A stretch of 64,000 nt of DNA from Bacillota bacterium (GCA_023390335.1 JAEWCZ010000066.1:248001-312000), one strand, 5' to 3'; positions 8,172 through 17,616 are shown, counted from the stretch's first letter. Notes: generated by a model not told the origin, from the sequence alone. A program made the numbers and translations.

Positions 8172-8825
8172 ATGAATATTATCGTACAGTTTTTCAATTT
8201 TGTAATGCATTTAGATGAAAATCTCACCTTATTGGCTAATAATTTTGGGGTTTGGACCTATGTGATTTTATTTGCTATAATTTTTTGTGAAACGGGTCTT
8301 GTAGTAACTCCCTTTCTTCCCGGGGATTCAATGATTTTTGTAATAGGGGCCCTTTCGGCAAGTGGTGAGCTTAATTTAACTGTTATAACAATAGTATTGA
8401 TAGCTGCGGCTATTCTTGGGGATACCTGTAATTACCATTTAGGCAAATTATTCGGGCCTATGGTGTTTAAAAAAGACAATGTTAGATTCCTCAAAAAAGA
8501 ACATTTGATGAAAACTCATAATTTCTATGAAAAACATGGCGGTAAGACCATAATCCTTGCAAGATTTATACCAATTATTAGGACATTTGCTCCTTTTGTA
8601 GCAGGCATGGGTTCCATGAACTATATGAAATTTATAAGCTATAACATAATAGGCGGTGTCTTTTGGGTTGCGCTGTTTTTGACAGCAGGCTACTTTTTCG
8701 GAAATGTTCCAGTTGTTCAAGAAAACTTTACACTTGTCATATTAGCCATAATCGCAATATCTGTTGTACCGGGCTTTGTGGCGTACTTAAAAAATAAAAA
8801 AGCAGGCCCTACCGATGAGGCTTAA
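8172..8825 (+). CDS. DedA/SNARE-associated family membrane protein
   Basis: Integral membrane protein of the DedA (VTT) family, now thought to move or scramble lipids such as undecaprenyl phosphate or phosphatidylethanolamine across the membrane. Family marks seen: PFLPGD near the end of the first membrane helix, GDTCNYHLGK, and the signature ARFIPIIRTFAPFVAG with the conserved Arg residues; four to five hydrophobic helices follow. Length (217 residues) is normal. The ATG at 8172 is preferred because AAAGAGG lies five bases before it; the ATG at 8157 has no ribosome site. Substrate is not deducible. It stands upstream of a two-component system but has about 100 bases of separation. Confidence 0.88.
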   Translation: MNIIVQFFNFVMHLDENLTLLANNFGVWTYVILFAIIFCETGLVVTPFLPGDSMIFVIGALSASGELNLTVITIVLIAAAILGDTCNYHLGKLFGPMVFKKDNVRFLKKEHLMKTHNFYEKHGGKTIILARFIPIIRTFAPFVAGMGSMNYMKFISYNIIGGVFWVALFLTAGYFFGNVPVVQENFTLVILAIIAISVVPGFVAYLKNKKAGPTDEA

Positions 8826-8921
8826 CCTTTTAAGACGGAATATCCCGGAAAATTCACGTGTTGTTCACAAATATAAACTATAATTTTATTTAATAGTTTA
8901 TATGAAAGGGGCATACATTTC

Positions 8922-9602
8922 GTGGGTTTAATTAAAATTCTTATCGCCGATGACGAGGATAGAATGAGAAGGCTGGTTGCCGATTTTCTCAAAAAGCAGG
9001 GATACAGCGTAATTGAAGCGGATAACGGAATGCAGGCATTAAAGATATTTATTGAACAAAAAGAAGCGTTAAGTCTAGTAATTCTTGATGTAATGATGCC
9101 TGTCATGGACGGGTGGGAGACATTAAGAAGTATTCGCCAATATTCAAAGGTTCCCGTAATAATGCTGACAGCAAAAAGCACAGAAGCAGACGAATTACTG
9201 AGCTTCGGAATAGGTGCAGACGAGTATATAACCAAGCCTTTTAGCCTGATGATACTATTGGCAAGAGTACAGGCACTTCTGAAAAGAACAAATATTAATA
9301 TAAATAATAAAAAATCCTTCGACGGTTTGGAGATTGACCCCGCAGCCCATACCGTTTATGCCGATGGAAGGGAAATAGAACTCACACCAAAAGAATTTGA
9401 GCTGCTGATTTATCTTTGTGATAATGAGGGAATAGCGTTGTCCAGAGAAAAAATTCTTGATTCAGTTTGGGACTATGGCTATTTGGGTGATGTCAGAACC
9501 GTTGATACTCATATAAAAAAATTGAGACTGAAATTGGGAGATAAGGGTGACTTCATACAGACAATAAGGGGCTTAGGTTATAAGTTTGAGGTGACTAAAT
9601 GA
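8922..9602 (+). CDS. OmpR/PhoB-family response regulator
   Basis: Receiver domain (residues 1-120) with DDED at 10-13, phospho-acceptor Asp56 in VILDVMMP and Lys in ITKPFS, followed by a winged-helix DNA-binding domain (about 130-224) with the LTPKEFELL and RTVDTHIKKLR segments. The start is GTG behind GAAAGGGG. It overlaps the histidine kinase gene by four bases (ATGA), so the two are translationally coupled and form a cognate pair. Three TACA-type repeats downstream of the kinase, in front of the small secreted protein gene, are a candidate target site. Confidence 0.93.
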   Translation: MGLIKILIADDEDRMRRLVADFLKKQGYSVIEADNGMQALKIFIEQKEALSLVILDVMMPVMDGWETLRSIRQYSKVPVIMLTAKSTEADELLSFGIGADEYITKPFSLMILLARVQALLKRTNININNKKSFDGLEIDPAAHTVYADGREIELTPKEFELLIYLCDNEGIALSREKILDSVWDYGYLGDVRTVDTHIKKLRLKLGDKGDFIQTIRGLGYKFEVTK

Positions 9603-11080
9603 AAATCTCATTAAAAACCAAGCTTTTTGGTGCATTTTTCGGATTAATAGTACTTTCGGTTGTTCTGACGTGGGTTTTAAACAGTACGCTACTTCTAAAA
9701 TATTACTATCATAACCAGAGAAATACCATGAAACAGAGCTACAATATTATTAAGGAAGCCTATAATAACGATTCTGACAATATAATGATGGACATTGAAA
9801 AAATAGAAAGCCTGCGGGGAACAGCTATTCTATTATTTGACGAGGATTTAAATGTAATTTATCAGTCAAGACAGAGAAATTTGCAAATGCTAAGAGACAA
9901 CAGGCGTATCATGGGGACAGCCCCTTTCATAGACAGAAAGCTGATAATGGATAAAATAAACAGACTGAAAATGGATACCCCTGAAATTGAAATCCGATAT
10001 GACAAAAGAATGGAATCCAACTTTGTATCACTTTATGCAAAAATCGATGATAACGTATATATATACATGGGAACGCCTTTTGCTGCAATTCAGGAAAGTT
10101 CTCAATTGGCCATAAGCTTTTCGATTCTCACAGGGCTGTTGACTTTAGTGCTTGGAGGAATAATTATATATATACTTACTTCAAGAGTTACAAGGCCTAT
10201 TGTTAAGCTCAACGACATTGCAAGAAAAATGGCTGTCCTTGATTTCAGTGAAAGATATTATGTAAAAAGGAATGATGAAATTGGCACGTTGGGGCAAAGC
10301 ATAAATTCGCTATCAAAGCAGCTGGAATCATCTATAAGTGACTTAAAACAGGCTAACATTAAGTTAACACAGGATATACAAAAGGAAAGACAGATTGATG
10401 AAATGAGAAAAGAATTTATCAGTAATGTATCCCATGAGCTGAAAACACCTATAGCTATCGTACAAGGTTATGCAGAAGGATTGAAGCTTAACGTCAACGA
10501 TGACGAGGAAAATAAAAACTATTACTGTGACGTTATAATTGATGAAGCAAATAAAATGGACAGCATGGTGAGAAAACTTCTAGAACTTTCTGAACTCGAA
10601 TTCAATCAAATATCCCTTGACCGGGAGGAATTTTCCATAAATGAACTTATAATCGCCGTTTTAAAAACAAAAGCTATTCTTTTTGCAGAAAAGGGTGCGA
10701 AAGTAACCTTCAATTCAAAGGACAAAGAGAATGTAACTGTAAATGCCGATTATTATTATATTGAACAGGTTTTTGTGAATTATCTCAGCAATGCACTTAA
10801 TCATTTGGATGATAAAAGAATAATAAATATTGACCTTATAATAACAGGGGAAAAGGCGCGGGTGGAGGTATTCAATTCGGGCAAAAATATTCCCGATGAT
10901 GTTATTGATAACATTTGGATGAGCTTTTTTAAAGTAGATAAAGCAAGAACCAGGGCGTATGGTGGAACAGGCCTTGGCTTATCTATTGTAAAGGCAATAC
11001 AGAACGCCCATAACAATGAATATGGTGTTTTAAACAAGCCTGAAGGTGTTCTTTTTTGGTTCGAATCGGATTTGGCATAG
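9599..11080 (+). CDS. Membrane sensor histidine kinase, partner of the OmpR-type regulator
   Basis: Architecture: membrane helix about 9-30, extracytoplasmic sensor region about 31-170, second helix about 170-192, HAMP domain about 193-245, a short coiled coil, dimerisation domain with phosphorylated His279 in NVSHELKTP, and an ATPase domain with the N-box LSNALNH and G-box GTGLGLS. It would sense an envelope signal and phosphorylate the regulator encoded just upstream. Length is typical. The sensor region shows no recognised domain, so the stimulus is not known; the downstream secreted YckD-like protein may belong to the same response. Confidence 0.93.
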   Translation: MKISLKTKLFGAFFGLIVLSVVLTWVLNSTLLLKYYYHNQRNTMKQSYNIIKEAYNNDSDNIMMDIEKIESLRGTAILLFDEDLNVIYQSRQRNLQMLRDNRRIMGTAPFIDRKLIMDKINRLKMDTPEIEIRYDKRMESNFVSLYAKIDDNVYIYMGTPFAAIQESSQLAISFSILTGLLTLVLGGIIIYILTSRVTRPIVKLNDIARKMAVLDFSERYYVKRNDEIGTLGQSINSLSKQLESSISDLKQANIKLTQDIQKERQIDEMRKEFISNVSHELKTPIAIVQGYAEGLKLNVNDDEENKNYYCDVIIDEANKMDSMVRKLLELSELEFNQISLDREEFSINELIIAVLKTKAILFAEKGAKVTFNSKDKENVTVNADYYYIEQVFVNYLSNALNHLDDKRIINIDLIITGEKARVEVFNSGKNIPDDVIDNIWMSFFKVDKARTRAYGGTGLGLSIVKAIQNAHNNEYGVLNKPEGVLFWFESDLA

Positions 11081-11108
11081 GAGGTATGGCAGAAATTGTA
11101 TAAAAGAA

Positions 11109-11156
11109 TTTACAAAATCTACACAATATTTACACAATAGTTGAGAAAGATAGTAT
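11109..11156 (+). promoter_or_regulatory. Candidate OmpR-family binding repeats and promoter for the YckD-like gene
   Basis: TTTACA (11109), TCTACA (11118) and TTTACA (11129) recur at 9 and 11 bases, like the TT(A/T)ACA repeats bound by PhoB/PhoP-type regulators. The last copy lies 16 bases before TAGTAT (11151-11156) and could double as the -35. It sits right after the histidine kinase gene. Confidence 0.45.
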
Positions 11157-11174
11157 AGAAAGGAGGTGATAGTA

Positions 11175-11675
11175 GTGAAAAAAATTAAACTTCTTGTTAC
11201 TATCGCATTTATTGTTTCAATACTATCTTCTAATGTCTTTGCAGTTGAGTCCGACATAGGTTCCAAATCACAAGATGGTGCAGTTGATCAACATAAAGAA
11301 GAAATTAAGGACAAAGACAAATGTGAGAAGTGTCGTAAAGATCCCCTTAAATATCTTGAAGATAAGAAACAAAGCATAGAAAAAGATTTGAAGGAAGGGC
11401 GTATTTCCAAGGAAGAAGCTGATGAGAAGATAAAGGAAATCGATCAGAGGATGCAAAAAATAAAGGAATTCAACAGCTTACCCCTTCCAGAGAAAAAAGC
11501 AAAAATTTATAGCAGATTCCAGAAACACATTGATAGAAAGGTTTCAGAGGGAAAATTAACAAATGAAGAAGGCCAAAAGTTCTTAACTGAGTTCAAAAAA
11601 GAGCTTGATCAATGGGATGGCAAAGATTTTCCAAAATTCAAGATGGATAAGATGAAACATAAAGATCATGATTAG
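11175..11675 (+). CDS. Secreted DUF2680/YckD-like helical protein
   Basis: Signal peptide with KK start, hydrophobic core and cleavage near VFA-VE (residues about 22-24), then a highly charged, mostly helical protein of about 140 residues. Two segments of the form LKEGRISKEEADEKIKEID and SEGKLTNEEGQKF are the repeated motif of the YckD/DUF2680 family. A CEKC pair lies near residue 50. The GTG at 11175 is chosen because AGGAGGTGAT (11161-11170) is ideally spaced; an upstream in-frame GTG lies within that site. The function of the family is unknown. Position behind a two-component pair and possible regulator repeats suggests envelope-stress control. Confidence 0.75.
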   Translation: MKKIKLLVTIAFIVSILSSNVFAVESDIGSKSQDGAVDQHKEEIKDKDKCEKCRKDPLKYLEDKKQSIEKDLKEGRISKEEADEKIKEIDQRMQKIKEFNSLPLPEKKAKIYSRFQKHIDRKVSEGKLTNEEGQKFLTEFKKELDQWDGKDFPKFKMDKMKHKDHD

Positions 11676-11688
11676 TTTGCTCTGAATT

Positions 11689-11722
11689 AAAAGGACGCAT
11701 AATTACAATGATGCGTCCTTTT
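11689..11722. terminator. Bidirectional terminator
   Basis: Perfect 12-bp stem AAAAGGACGCAT / ATGCGTCCTTTT with a 10-base loop, serving the YckD-like gene and the convergent EamA gene. Confidence 0.9.
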
Positions 11723-11727
11723 AATTA

Positions 11728-12648
11728 TTATGCCTTTGTTGTAATACGTAGTTTCAAAGACTGCCTTGAAAATACCATTCGTTTCTTAAATGATGAAACG
11801 ATTATGGTAAACAATATAATCACACAGCCAATAACCGGGAGAATTCCGCCGAAGCCTTCTCCTAAAAGCAGTATACCAAGAGTTGCAGTAACTACAGGCT
11901 CCAGAGCATATGTAATGGCTGCGTTTTCAGGCCGTACAAACTTGATTGCAGAGCTTTGAAACAGAGAGGTAAATATGGTGACAGCTGCGTTAAGGCAAAT
12001 AAGCAGTACAAATACCGGATTTACCACATTTGAAAATACAATTTTACCTGTTTCAAATATAAGAGCCAGAGCTAAAAAACAAACTATATTGGTAGTATGT
12101 TGTACAAATGTAAACTGAACGGCGGTAAATACATTTGAAAATTTGTTTTGAAGAGCAATAAACAAGGAGAAAAAGATTGCATTACATAGAGCAAAAATAT
12201 CTCCTATATTTATACTAAAACCCTTTCCTGCAAAAGTAATAAAGTAAATGCCAACCATCGCAGTCATTGCCAGAAGAATTGTTTTCCGGGTAGGTGCTTT
12301 TCTCTCTAAAACAGCCATTATGACAGGTGTTATTACAATGGACAACTGTACGATAAATGCCGTGTTTGACCCTGAAGTCTTTTTCAATGCCAGCATGCAG
12401 AAGGTGTTGCTTACAACTGAAACCAGGGTTATAAGTACGCACGTGACAATAATTTTTTTATTAAAGCCCTGCAGTTTTTTTCTAAATAGTATTACTGTGG
12501 AACCAAGTCCTAATACAGCACATATAAATAGTATTGAAAACTGAGGAAGAAAACCTAAAAGCATTTTAGACCATATATACGATGAACCCCAAAGTATGGC
12601 ATTTAAAATAAGAAATATTTGTGCGTTGTTCTTTGTAATAATATTCAT
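11728..12648 (-). CDS. EamA/DMT-family transporter
   Basis: Membrane protein of 306 residues with about ten hydrophobic helices in two EamA repeats, as in the drug/metabolite transporter superfamily (RhaT/YdcZ-like). The first repeat opens with ILNAILWGSSYIWSK, the second with the ALCNAIFFSLFIALQNKF helix pair; PENAAITYALEPVVT near the C-terminal end is the family's typical late motif. Family members export amino acids, nucleosides or other metabolites; the substrate here cannot be told. The ATG start has only a weak GGATGG site. Divergent from an AraC regulator gene, which could control it. Confidence 0.88.
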   Translation of the reverse strand: MNIITKNNAQIFLILNAILWGSSYIWSKMLLGFLPQFSILFICAVLGLGSTVILFRKKLQGFNKKIIVTCVLITLVSVVSNTFCMLALKKTSGSNTAFIVQLSIVITPVIMAVLERKAPTRKTILLAMTAMVGIYFITFAGKGFSINIGDIFALCNAIFFSLFIALQNKFSNVFTAVQFTFVQHTTNIVCFLALALIFETGKIVFSNVVNPVFVLLICLNAAVTIFTSLFQSSAIKFVRPENAAITYALEPVVTATLGILLLGEGFGGILPVIGCVIILFTIIVSSFKKRMVFSRQSLKLRITTKA

Positions 12649-12832
12649 AAATATGTACCATCCAAATTAATTAGTTTACATATTATATTATATTCTAACT
12701 TTTAGCCAAGTTTATTGCATAAACTGTTTAAAAATTTGCAAAAAGTGCTTTTTGTCCATTTATTTTTTTTCAAACATATAATAGAATAGTGATACTAAGT
12801 TTTTTTAAAAGTTAATAGAAGGGATGGTCGAG

Positions 12833-13717
12833 ATGGATAAGGAGCCGGGTATAAAAAGGGGCTATCTGGAGGATGATTTTAAATTTTTCCACTTAAAGGA
12901 TAGAAACAATATTCAGTTTGAACACCATTACCACGATTTTAATAAAATAATAATATTTATTCTAGGTGACGTTATATACAATATTGAGGGTAAAAACTAT
13001 AAGCTGAAGCCATGGGATGTTCTTTTTGTTCCGGCAAATCAGGTCCATAAACCAATAATAGCACCTGAACTTGATTACGAAAGAATGGTCATATGGATAA
13101 ATAATAAATTTTTAGAGGAGCATGGAAACTGTGATAATGATCTTTTGACATGCTTTAACATGGCCAGGGAAAAAAGGCATATTGTAAGGCTGGGGAATAA
13201 TTCTCTCAACACCATAAAGTCAATACTTGGAAACCTTGAAAAGGAGCTTAAAAATGCTACATTTGGTTCGGGTATCCTTGCAAATGCACTATTTGTACAG
13301 TTTATGGTTTATGTTAACCGAATGTATTTGAAGCCTGATAAGCATGTAGAGGATATTGAAGTAGAATTTGATGAACAGATTCAGAAGGTTATACAATTCA
13401 TTAATGGGAACCTGTCAGAAGACCTGAGTATAGCGGCACTATCCGAAAGGTTCTACATTAACAAATATTATCTTATGCACAAGTTTAAAGCTAACACAGG
13501 ATATTCAATTCATAGTTACGTAAACAATAAAAGATTGCAAAAAAGTGCTGACCTTGTGAGGGCAGGAAAGTCTCCGTCGGAAGCAGCAGGAGAATGTGGA
13601 TTTAACGATTACTCCAGCTTTGTACGAACTTTCTCGAAAATGTATGGTATGTCTCCTAGAAAGTATTACAAGTCTACTTTCGAGCACCCGGCTAACTGCT
13701 TTCATGTTGAGGGATGA
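12833..13717 (+). CDS. AraC-family transcriptional regulator with cupin sensor domain
   Basis: N-terminal cupin-like ligand domain (about residues 10-110) with HHYHDF and the PWDVLFVPANQVHKP segment, then a C-terminal AraC double helix-turn-helix (about 190-290) including LSIAALSERFYINKYYL and the second-helix stretch AAGECGFNDYSSFVRTF. Such regulators usually sense sugars or aromatic molecules. The ATG at 12833 is preferred, with GGGATGG placed upstream; the ATG at 12824 overlaps that site. It lies divergent from the EamA transporter and convergent with the SDR gene; either could be under its control. Confidence 0.9.
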   Translation: MDKEPGIKRGYLEDDFKFFHLKDRNNIQFEHHYHDFNKIIIFILGDVIYNIEGKNYKLKPWDVLFVPANQVHKPIIAPELDYERMVIWINNKFLEEHGNCDNDLLTCFNMAREKRHIVRLGNNSLNTIKSILGNLEKELKNATFGSGILANALFVQFMVYVNRMYLKPDKHVEDIEVEFDEQIQKVIQFINGNLSEDLSIAALSERFYINKYYLMHKFKANTGYSIHSYVNNKRLQKSADLVRAGKSPSEAAGECGFNDYSSFVRTFSKMYGMSPRKYYKSTFEHPANCFHVEG

Positions 13718-13724
13718 CATAGTT

Positions 13725-14495
13725 CTATACATAAATCATTTTTTTGGTCATTCCTCCGTCAACAGTTATATTTTCACCTGTTATGAAGCCGGCTTTATCT
13801 GAAGCCAGAAAAATACATACTTCCGCTATGTCATCGGGAACACCCACTCTTCCTGCCGGGTGCTGAGCATGGTCTTCTAAAGATAAATTGTCCTGACATG
13901 CGACAGAGCTTTTTTTCCAGGACGAAACATCTATCCAGCCCGGACTAATGGAATTGACTCTTATTCCGTATCTCCCAAGAGAGATTGCCAGAGAGTGGGT
14001 CAGTGCGATAATGCCACCCTTTGAAGCGGAGTAAGGCTCAGTATCAGGCTCTGACATAAAAGCTCTTGTTGAGGCCATATTTATGATGCTTCCGCTATTT
14101 TGGGCTTTCATTACGGGAGCACAGAATTTTGCACAATAATACACACCGGAAAGGTTTACGGCAATAGCCTTATCCCATTCTTTTACTGATGTTTCAAAGA
14201 TATTGCCAAAGCCGGTGAGAACTGCATTGTTTACCAACACGTCAATTCTGCCATACTTATTATTTGTATGATTAACCATTGCTTCCACAGAGGTCGGGTC
14301 TGAAACGTCAGTTTTTATAAAAATGGCTTCAAGGCCTTGATTCCTTATATATTGCTCATTTTCTAAACCTGCTTCTTGATCTATATCTGCGATTATAACG
14401 TTGGCTCCTTCTTGGGCAAATTTTCTTGATATCGCTCTTCCTATACCTTGGCCTGCACCTGTTATAATAATGGTCTTATTTGTAAATTGTGACAT
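13725..14495 (-). CDS. Short-chain dehydrogenase/reductase (classical SDR)
   Basis: NAD(P)-dependent oxidoreductase with the Rossmann glycine motif TGAGQGIG (residues 12-19), acidic DID at 37-39 favouring NAD(H), the NN pair of the NNA motif at 89-90, and the catalytic set Asn114, Ser142, Tyr155 and Lys159 (YSASK). Ends with GENITVDGGM as in glucose-1-dehydrogenase/FabG-like members. Length (256) is normal. Ribosome site GAGGAGG precedes the ATG. Substrate unknown; it ends only seven bases from the stop of the convergent AraC gene. Confidence 0.92.
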   Translation of the reverse strand: MSQFTNKTIIITGAGQGIGRAISRKFAQEGANVIIADIDQEAGLENEQYIRNQGLEAIFIKTDVSDPTSVEAMVNHTNNKYGRIDVLVNNAVLTGFGNIFETSVKEWDKAIAVNLSGVYYCAKFCAPVMKAQNSGSIINMASTRAFMSEPDTEPYSASKGGIIALTHSLAISLGRYGIRVNSISPGWIDVSSWKKSSVACQDNLSLEDHAQHPAGRVGVPDDIAEVCIFLASDKAGFITGENITVDGGMTKKMIYV

Positions 14496-14621
14496 ATATT
14501 ACAAAACCTCCTCTGTTTTTAGTATAATATCTAGAGTATATCAAAAACACGGATAAAATGCATAAACTGTGAAGTGTGTGAATAAGTAGCAGTATAGTTT
14601 ATTGAACAGGGGAGATAAAAA

Positions 14622-16565
14622 ATGAGGTATAAGAGTCCGGCTTTACTTGCGATAGCAACCATAATGATATTTATTTTCGCATTCTCAAAAACATACGCCT
14701 ATCAGGAGCCTAGAGAAATAAAAATTCTTTTTACTCATGACATGCACGATCACCTGCTTCCAAATAAGGGAGAATATAATGGCAACACTGTTTGGACAGG
14801 CGGTTATTCAAGATTGAAAACAGCAATTGACAAGGAAAAAGAGGACAGTAGAAATATAGTTTTGGTAGATGCCGGGGATTATTCAATGGGAGATTTATTT
14901 CAATCATTATTTTCAACAGATGCACCGGAGTTGAGGATTATGGGGCAAATAGGTTTTGATGTAACTACCTTTGGCAATCATGAATTTGAATTCAAGGATT
15001 CCGGACTAACTAGACATTTGTATGCTGCAAAAAACAGCGGTGACAAGTTGCCTGAAATGGTTAGCTCAAATATAGTGTTTCCTGACGGAGATAAAATAAC
15101 TAAGTCCTCTTATGAGTTGCAACAGGCTATGAAGGCATATGGAGTAAAAGATTATACAATCCTTAATAAGGGTGGCATAAAGATTGGTGTATTTGGCCTT
15201 ATTGGAAAGGATGCTGATAATTGTATAACAACAACTGAAGTAGCATTTGATAATATTGTAGAAAGTTCAAAGAGAGTAGTGAAAAAGTTTAAACAGGAAG
15301 GTGTTGACCTTATTATATGCCTTTCCCACTCCGGTACATGGGATAAGGCCTCCAAATCAGAGGATGAAATACTTGCAAAGAAGGTTCCTGACATTGATGT
15401 TATAGTAAGCGGACACACCCATACTCTTTTAAAAAAACCTATTATACATGGAAACACGGTTATCGGCTCCTGTGGAGAATACGGAAATAATCTGGGAGTT
15501 ATTGAACTTGTTAAAAGTGGAAAAAGATGGTCTCTTAAGGATTACCACTTAAAGCATATTGACCAATCAATTAATGAGGATTCAGAAATTTCTCAAACTG
15601 TTATTAAATTTAATGAAATGGTACAGAAAAAATATCTCAACTATTTTGGCTTGCAGTTTGATGAACTTTTGTGTCGGTCTCCATTTAGTTTTATTTCAAC
15701 TGAACAAATAGGGAAAAAACTTCAGGAAGATACTTTGGGTAACCTTATTTCAGACGGATACATATATTCAGTTAAGCAGGCGGAGGGTAAAAATTATCAA
15801 CCTGTCGCAGTTGCAGTTGTTGCTGTGGGGACGATGAGGGGTTCTTTTGTGCAGGGGGATATTACAGTACAGGATGCATTTATTTCAAGCTGCCTTGGAA
15901 TAGGCCCTGACGGGACATCAGGGTATCCACTCATATCAGTATATCTAACGGGAAAAGAACTTAAACACCTATGTGAACTGGACGCCTCTATATCTCCTAT
16001 GATGAGTTATGCCCAACTGTACATGTCAGGCATCAGTTATACCTTCAATCCCAATCGAATGATACTTAATAAGGTAACGGAGGCTCATTTGGTAAAGCCT
16101 GACGGAACCCAGGAAAAAATAGATGACAAAAAGCTTTATAGAGTCGTAAGCGGATTGTATAATGCGCAGATGCTTGCCACAGTGGGGCCCAAATCTTTCG
16201 GACTTTTGCCTGTAGTGCCTAAAACCAAGGAAGGCAAGCCAATAAAAGACTTTAATTCCTATATAATTTACTCCAATTCGGGTGGACATACTACTGAACT
16301 CAAAGAATGGCTTGCTACCGCCAGATATCTGAAATCCTTCCCGAAAGCTGAGGGAGTACCCCAAATACCCTACTATTATAATAAATTACAAGGACGCAAA
16401 ATTATTGATAATACAAACACTCTCTCGGCTATTCTTGGTAACCCCAATAGTATAGCAGTAAGGCTATATTTGGTTGTATTAGCTGTAGTTGTTGTTATAA
16501 CTGCTGTCATTGTAATTATAGTCAGGCTTGTAAGGAAGAAGCAAAGAAATAAGGTGACTGTGTAG
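14622..16565 (+). CDS. Membrane-anchored 5'-nucleotidase/UshA-like metallophosphatase
   Basis: Exported hydrolase of 647 residues: N-terminal signal segment, calcineurin-like phosphatase domain with HDMHDH, DAGDYSMGD, GNHEFE and SGHTHT metal-binding motifs (residues about 39-270), then a 5'-nucleotidase C-terminal domain with GNLISDGY and a YSNSGGH stretch that normally binds the nucleoside. A final hydrophobic helix followed by RLVRKKQR anchors it in the membrane with the enzyme outside. The family strips phosphate from nucleotides, UDP-sugars or cyclic nucleotides for scavenging. The gene is free-standing with GGGGAG in front of the ATG. Confidence 0.9.
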   Translation: MRYKSPALLAIATIMIFIFAFSKTYAYQEPREIKILFTHDMHDHLLPNKGEYNGNTVWTGGYSRLKTAIDKEKEDSRNIVLVDAGDYSMGDLFQSLFSTDAPELRIMGQIGFDVTTFGNHEFEFKDSGLTRHLYAAKNSGDKLPEMVSSNIVFPDGDKITKSSYELQQAMKAYGVKDYTILNKGGIKIGVFGLIGKDADNCITTTEVAFDNIVESSKRVVKKFKQEGVDLIICLSHSGTWDKASKSEDEILAKKVPDIDVIVSGHTHTLLKKPIIHGNTVIGSCGEYGNNLGVIELVKSGKRWSLKDYHLKHIDQSINEDSEISQTVIKFNEMVQKKYLNYFGLQFDELLCRSPFSFISTEQIGKKLQEDTLGNLISDGYIYSVKQAEGKNYQPVAVAVVAVGTMRGSFVQGDITVQDAFISSCLGIGPDGTSGYPLISVYLTGKELKHLCELDASISPMMSYAQLYMSGISYTFNPNRMILNKVTEAHLVKPDGTQEKIDDKKLYRVVSGLYNAQMLATVGPKSFGLLPVVPKTKEGKPIKDFNSYIIYSNSGGHTTELKEWLATARYLKSFPKAEGVPQIPYYYNKLQGRKIIDNTNTLSAILGNPNSIAVRLYLVVLAVVVVITAVIVIIVRLVRKKQRNKVTV

Positions 16566-16693
16566 CTTGGAAGCAATCATAGATACAATTTTATACGGGA
16601 GTACGGTATTAAAACAAAAACTTCTATTTGCATCAGCCTCTTTGCCACGCTAAAAAAAGTTTATAAAAATATGAAATTTATACCAAGTATATC

Positions 16694-16752
16694 TTGACAC
16701 GTTATATCATAGCGTGATATATTATAAACATGATATATCACAGCGTGATATA
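16694..16752 (+). promoter_or_regulatory. PadR operon promoter with two tandem palindromic operators
   Basis: TTGACA (16694-16699), an 18-base spacer and TATATT (16718-16723) form the promoter. TATATCA-TAGCG-TGATATA (16703-16721) covers spacer and -10, and TATATCA-CAGCG-TGATATA (16734-16752) lies 31 bases downstream, about three helical turns. Both are perfect 7-bp inverted repeats with five-base centres. Autorepression by the PadR protein encoded next is inferred. Confidence 0.75.
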
Positions 16753-16769
16753 CAAAGGAGAATGAAGGT

Positions 16770-17111
16770 ATGAATGAAAAACTAATAAAAACATATTTAC
16801 CCATGAGCGAAACCGGTTTTTATATTCTGCTTTCACTAAAGGAACCCCGGCACGGTTATGGAATTATACTCCATGTAAAGGAGATAACGGGGGGCAGGAT
16901 AAATCTTGGAGCAGGGACTATTTACGGAACCCTTACCAAATTTGAAAAGGATAGTCTTATTGAACCCTCGGGGGAAGAGGACAGGCGTAAACTGTACAGG
17001 ATAACAGAGAAGGGTAAATGGTTGCTTGAACAGGAAATGGGTCGTATTGACGAGATGTATGTGAACGGGCACAAAGTTCTGGGGGGAATTAATCATGATC
17101 AAGATATTTAA
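16770..17111 (+). CDS. PadR-family transcriptional regulator
   Basis: Short PadR protein (113 residues) with a winged helix: FYILLSLKEPRHGYGI, then the GGRINLGAGTIYGTLTKFE recognition-helix/wing region and YRITEKGKWLL. Such short PadR proteins dimerise and repress neighbouring transporter genes until a drug or other ligand binds. Its stop lies 17 bases inside the DUF2812 gene, showing tight coupling. Two perfect tandem palindromes flank the promoter start and are the likely operators. Confidence 0.93.
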   Translation: MNEKLIKTYLPMSETGFYILLSLKEPRHGYGIILHVKEITGGRINLGAGTIYGTLTKFEKDSLIEPSGEEDRRKLYRITEKGKWLLEQEMGRIDEMYVNGHKVLGGINHDQDI

Positions 17112-17616
17112 ATGGTGGTGGGCCTGGGAGTACGAAAGGATTGAAAACTGGCTGGAAGAAATGGAGTCAAATGGACACAGACTGGTTGAAACAAGAATTA
17201 AAGGATTATTATTTTACTTTGAAAAGTGCCAACCGACAAAAGCCAGATATTGTATTGACTACCAATCCAAGCTTACCCCTGATTATGTGACGCTGGTTAG
17301 AGATGACGGATGGGAGCTGTATCAGATAGGAATGGGCTGGTACATATTGAGGAAACAGTATGAAGATGAGAGACCTGAACTGTACACTGATTTTGAAAGC
17401 CTAATTGCCAGAAATAAAGCATTACTTGCAATAGTAGTGGTTGCTACAATAATGGAGTGTGTGTCATTCGGAAATTTGATATGGGACACATATAATGACA
17501 GTAACAAAGCTATGCTGCCCGTTCTTTGCATATCTGGTTCCGCTATTCTAGCATTTTTTGCATTTATAATTACTAATGTAGTGATGCAAATAACTAAATT
17601 CAGAAAGAAACATTAA
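17095..17616 (+). CDS. DUF2812 membrane protein
   Basis: A 173-residue protein with a soluble N-terminal half of mixed polarity and two hydrophobic helices (about 102-122 and 138-160). The pairing of a DUF2812 gene with an overlapping padR is common in Firmicutes, where the protein is thought to work with the PadR regulator, perhaps like an anti-regulator at the membrane; this role is not established. ATG at 17095 overlaps the end of padR and follows a GGGGGG ribosome site. An ABC exporter follows in the same operon. Confidence 0.75.
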   Translation: MIKIFKWWWAWEYERIENWLEEMESNGHRLVETRIKGLLFYFEKCQPTKARYCIDYQSKLTPDYVTLVRDDGWELYQIGMGWYILRKQYEDERPELYTDFESLIARNKALLAIVVVATIMECVSFGNLIWDTYNDSNKAMLPVLCISGSAILAFFAFIITNVVMQITKFRKKH

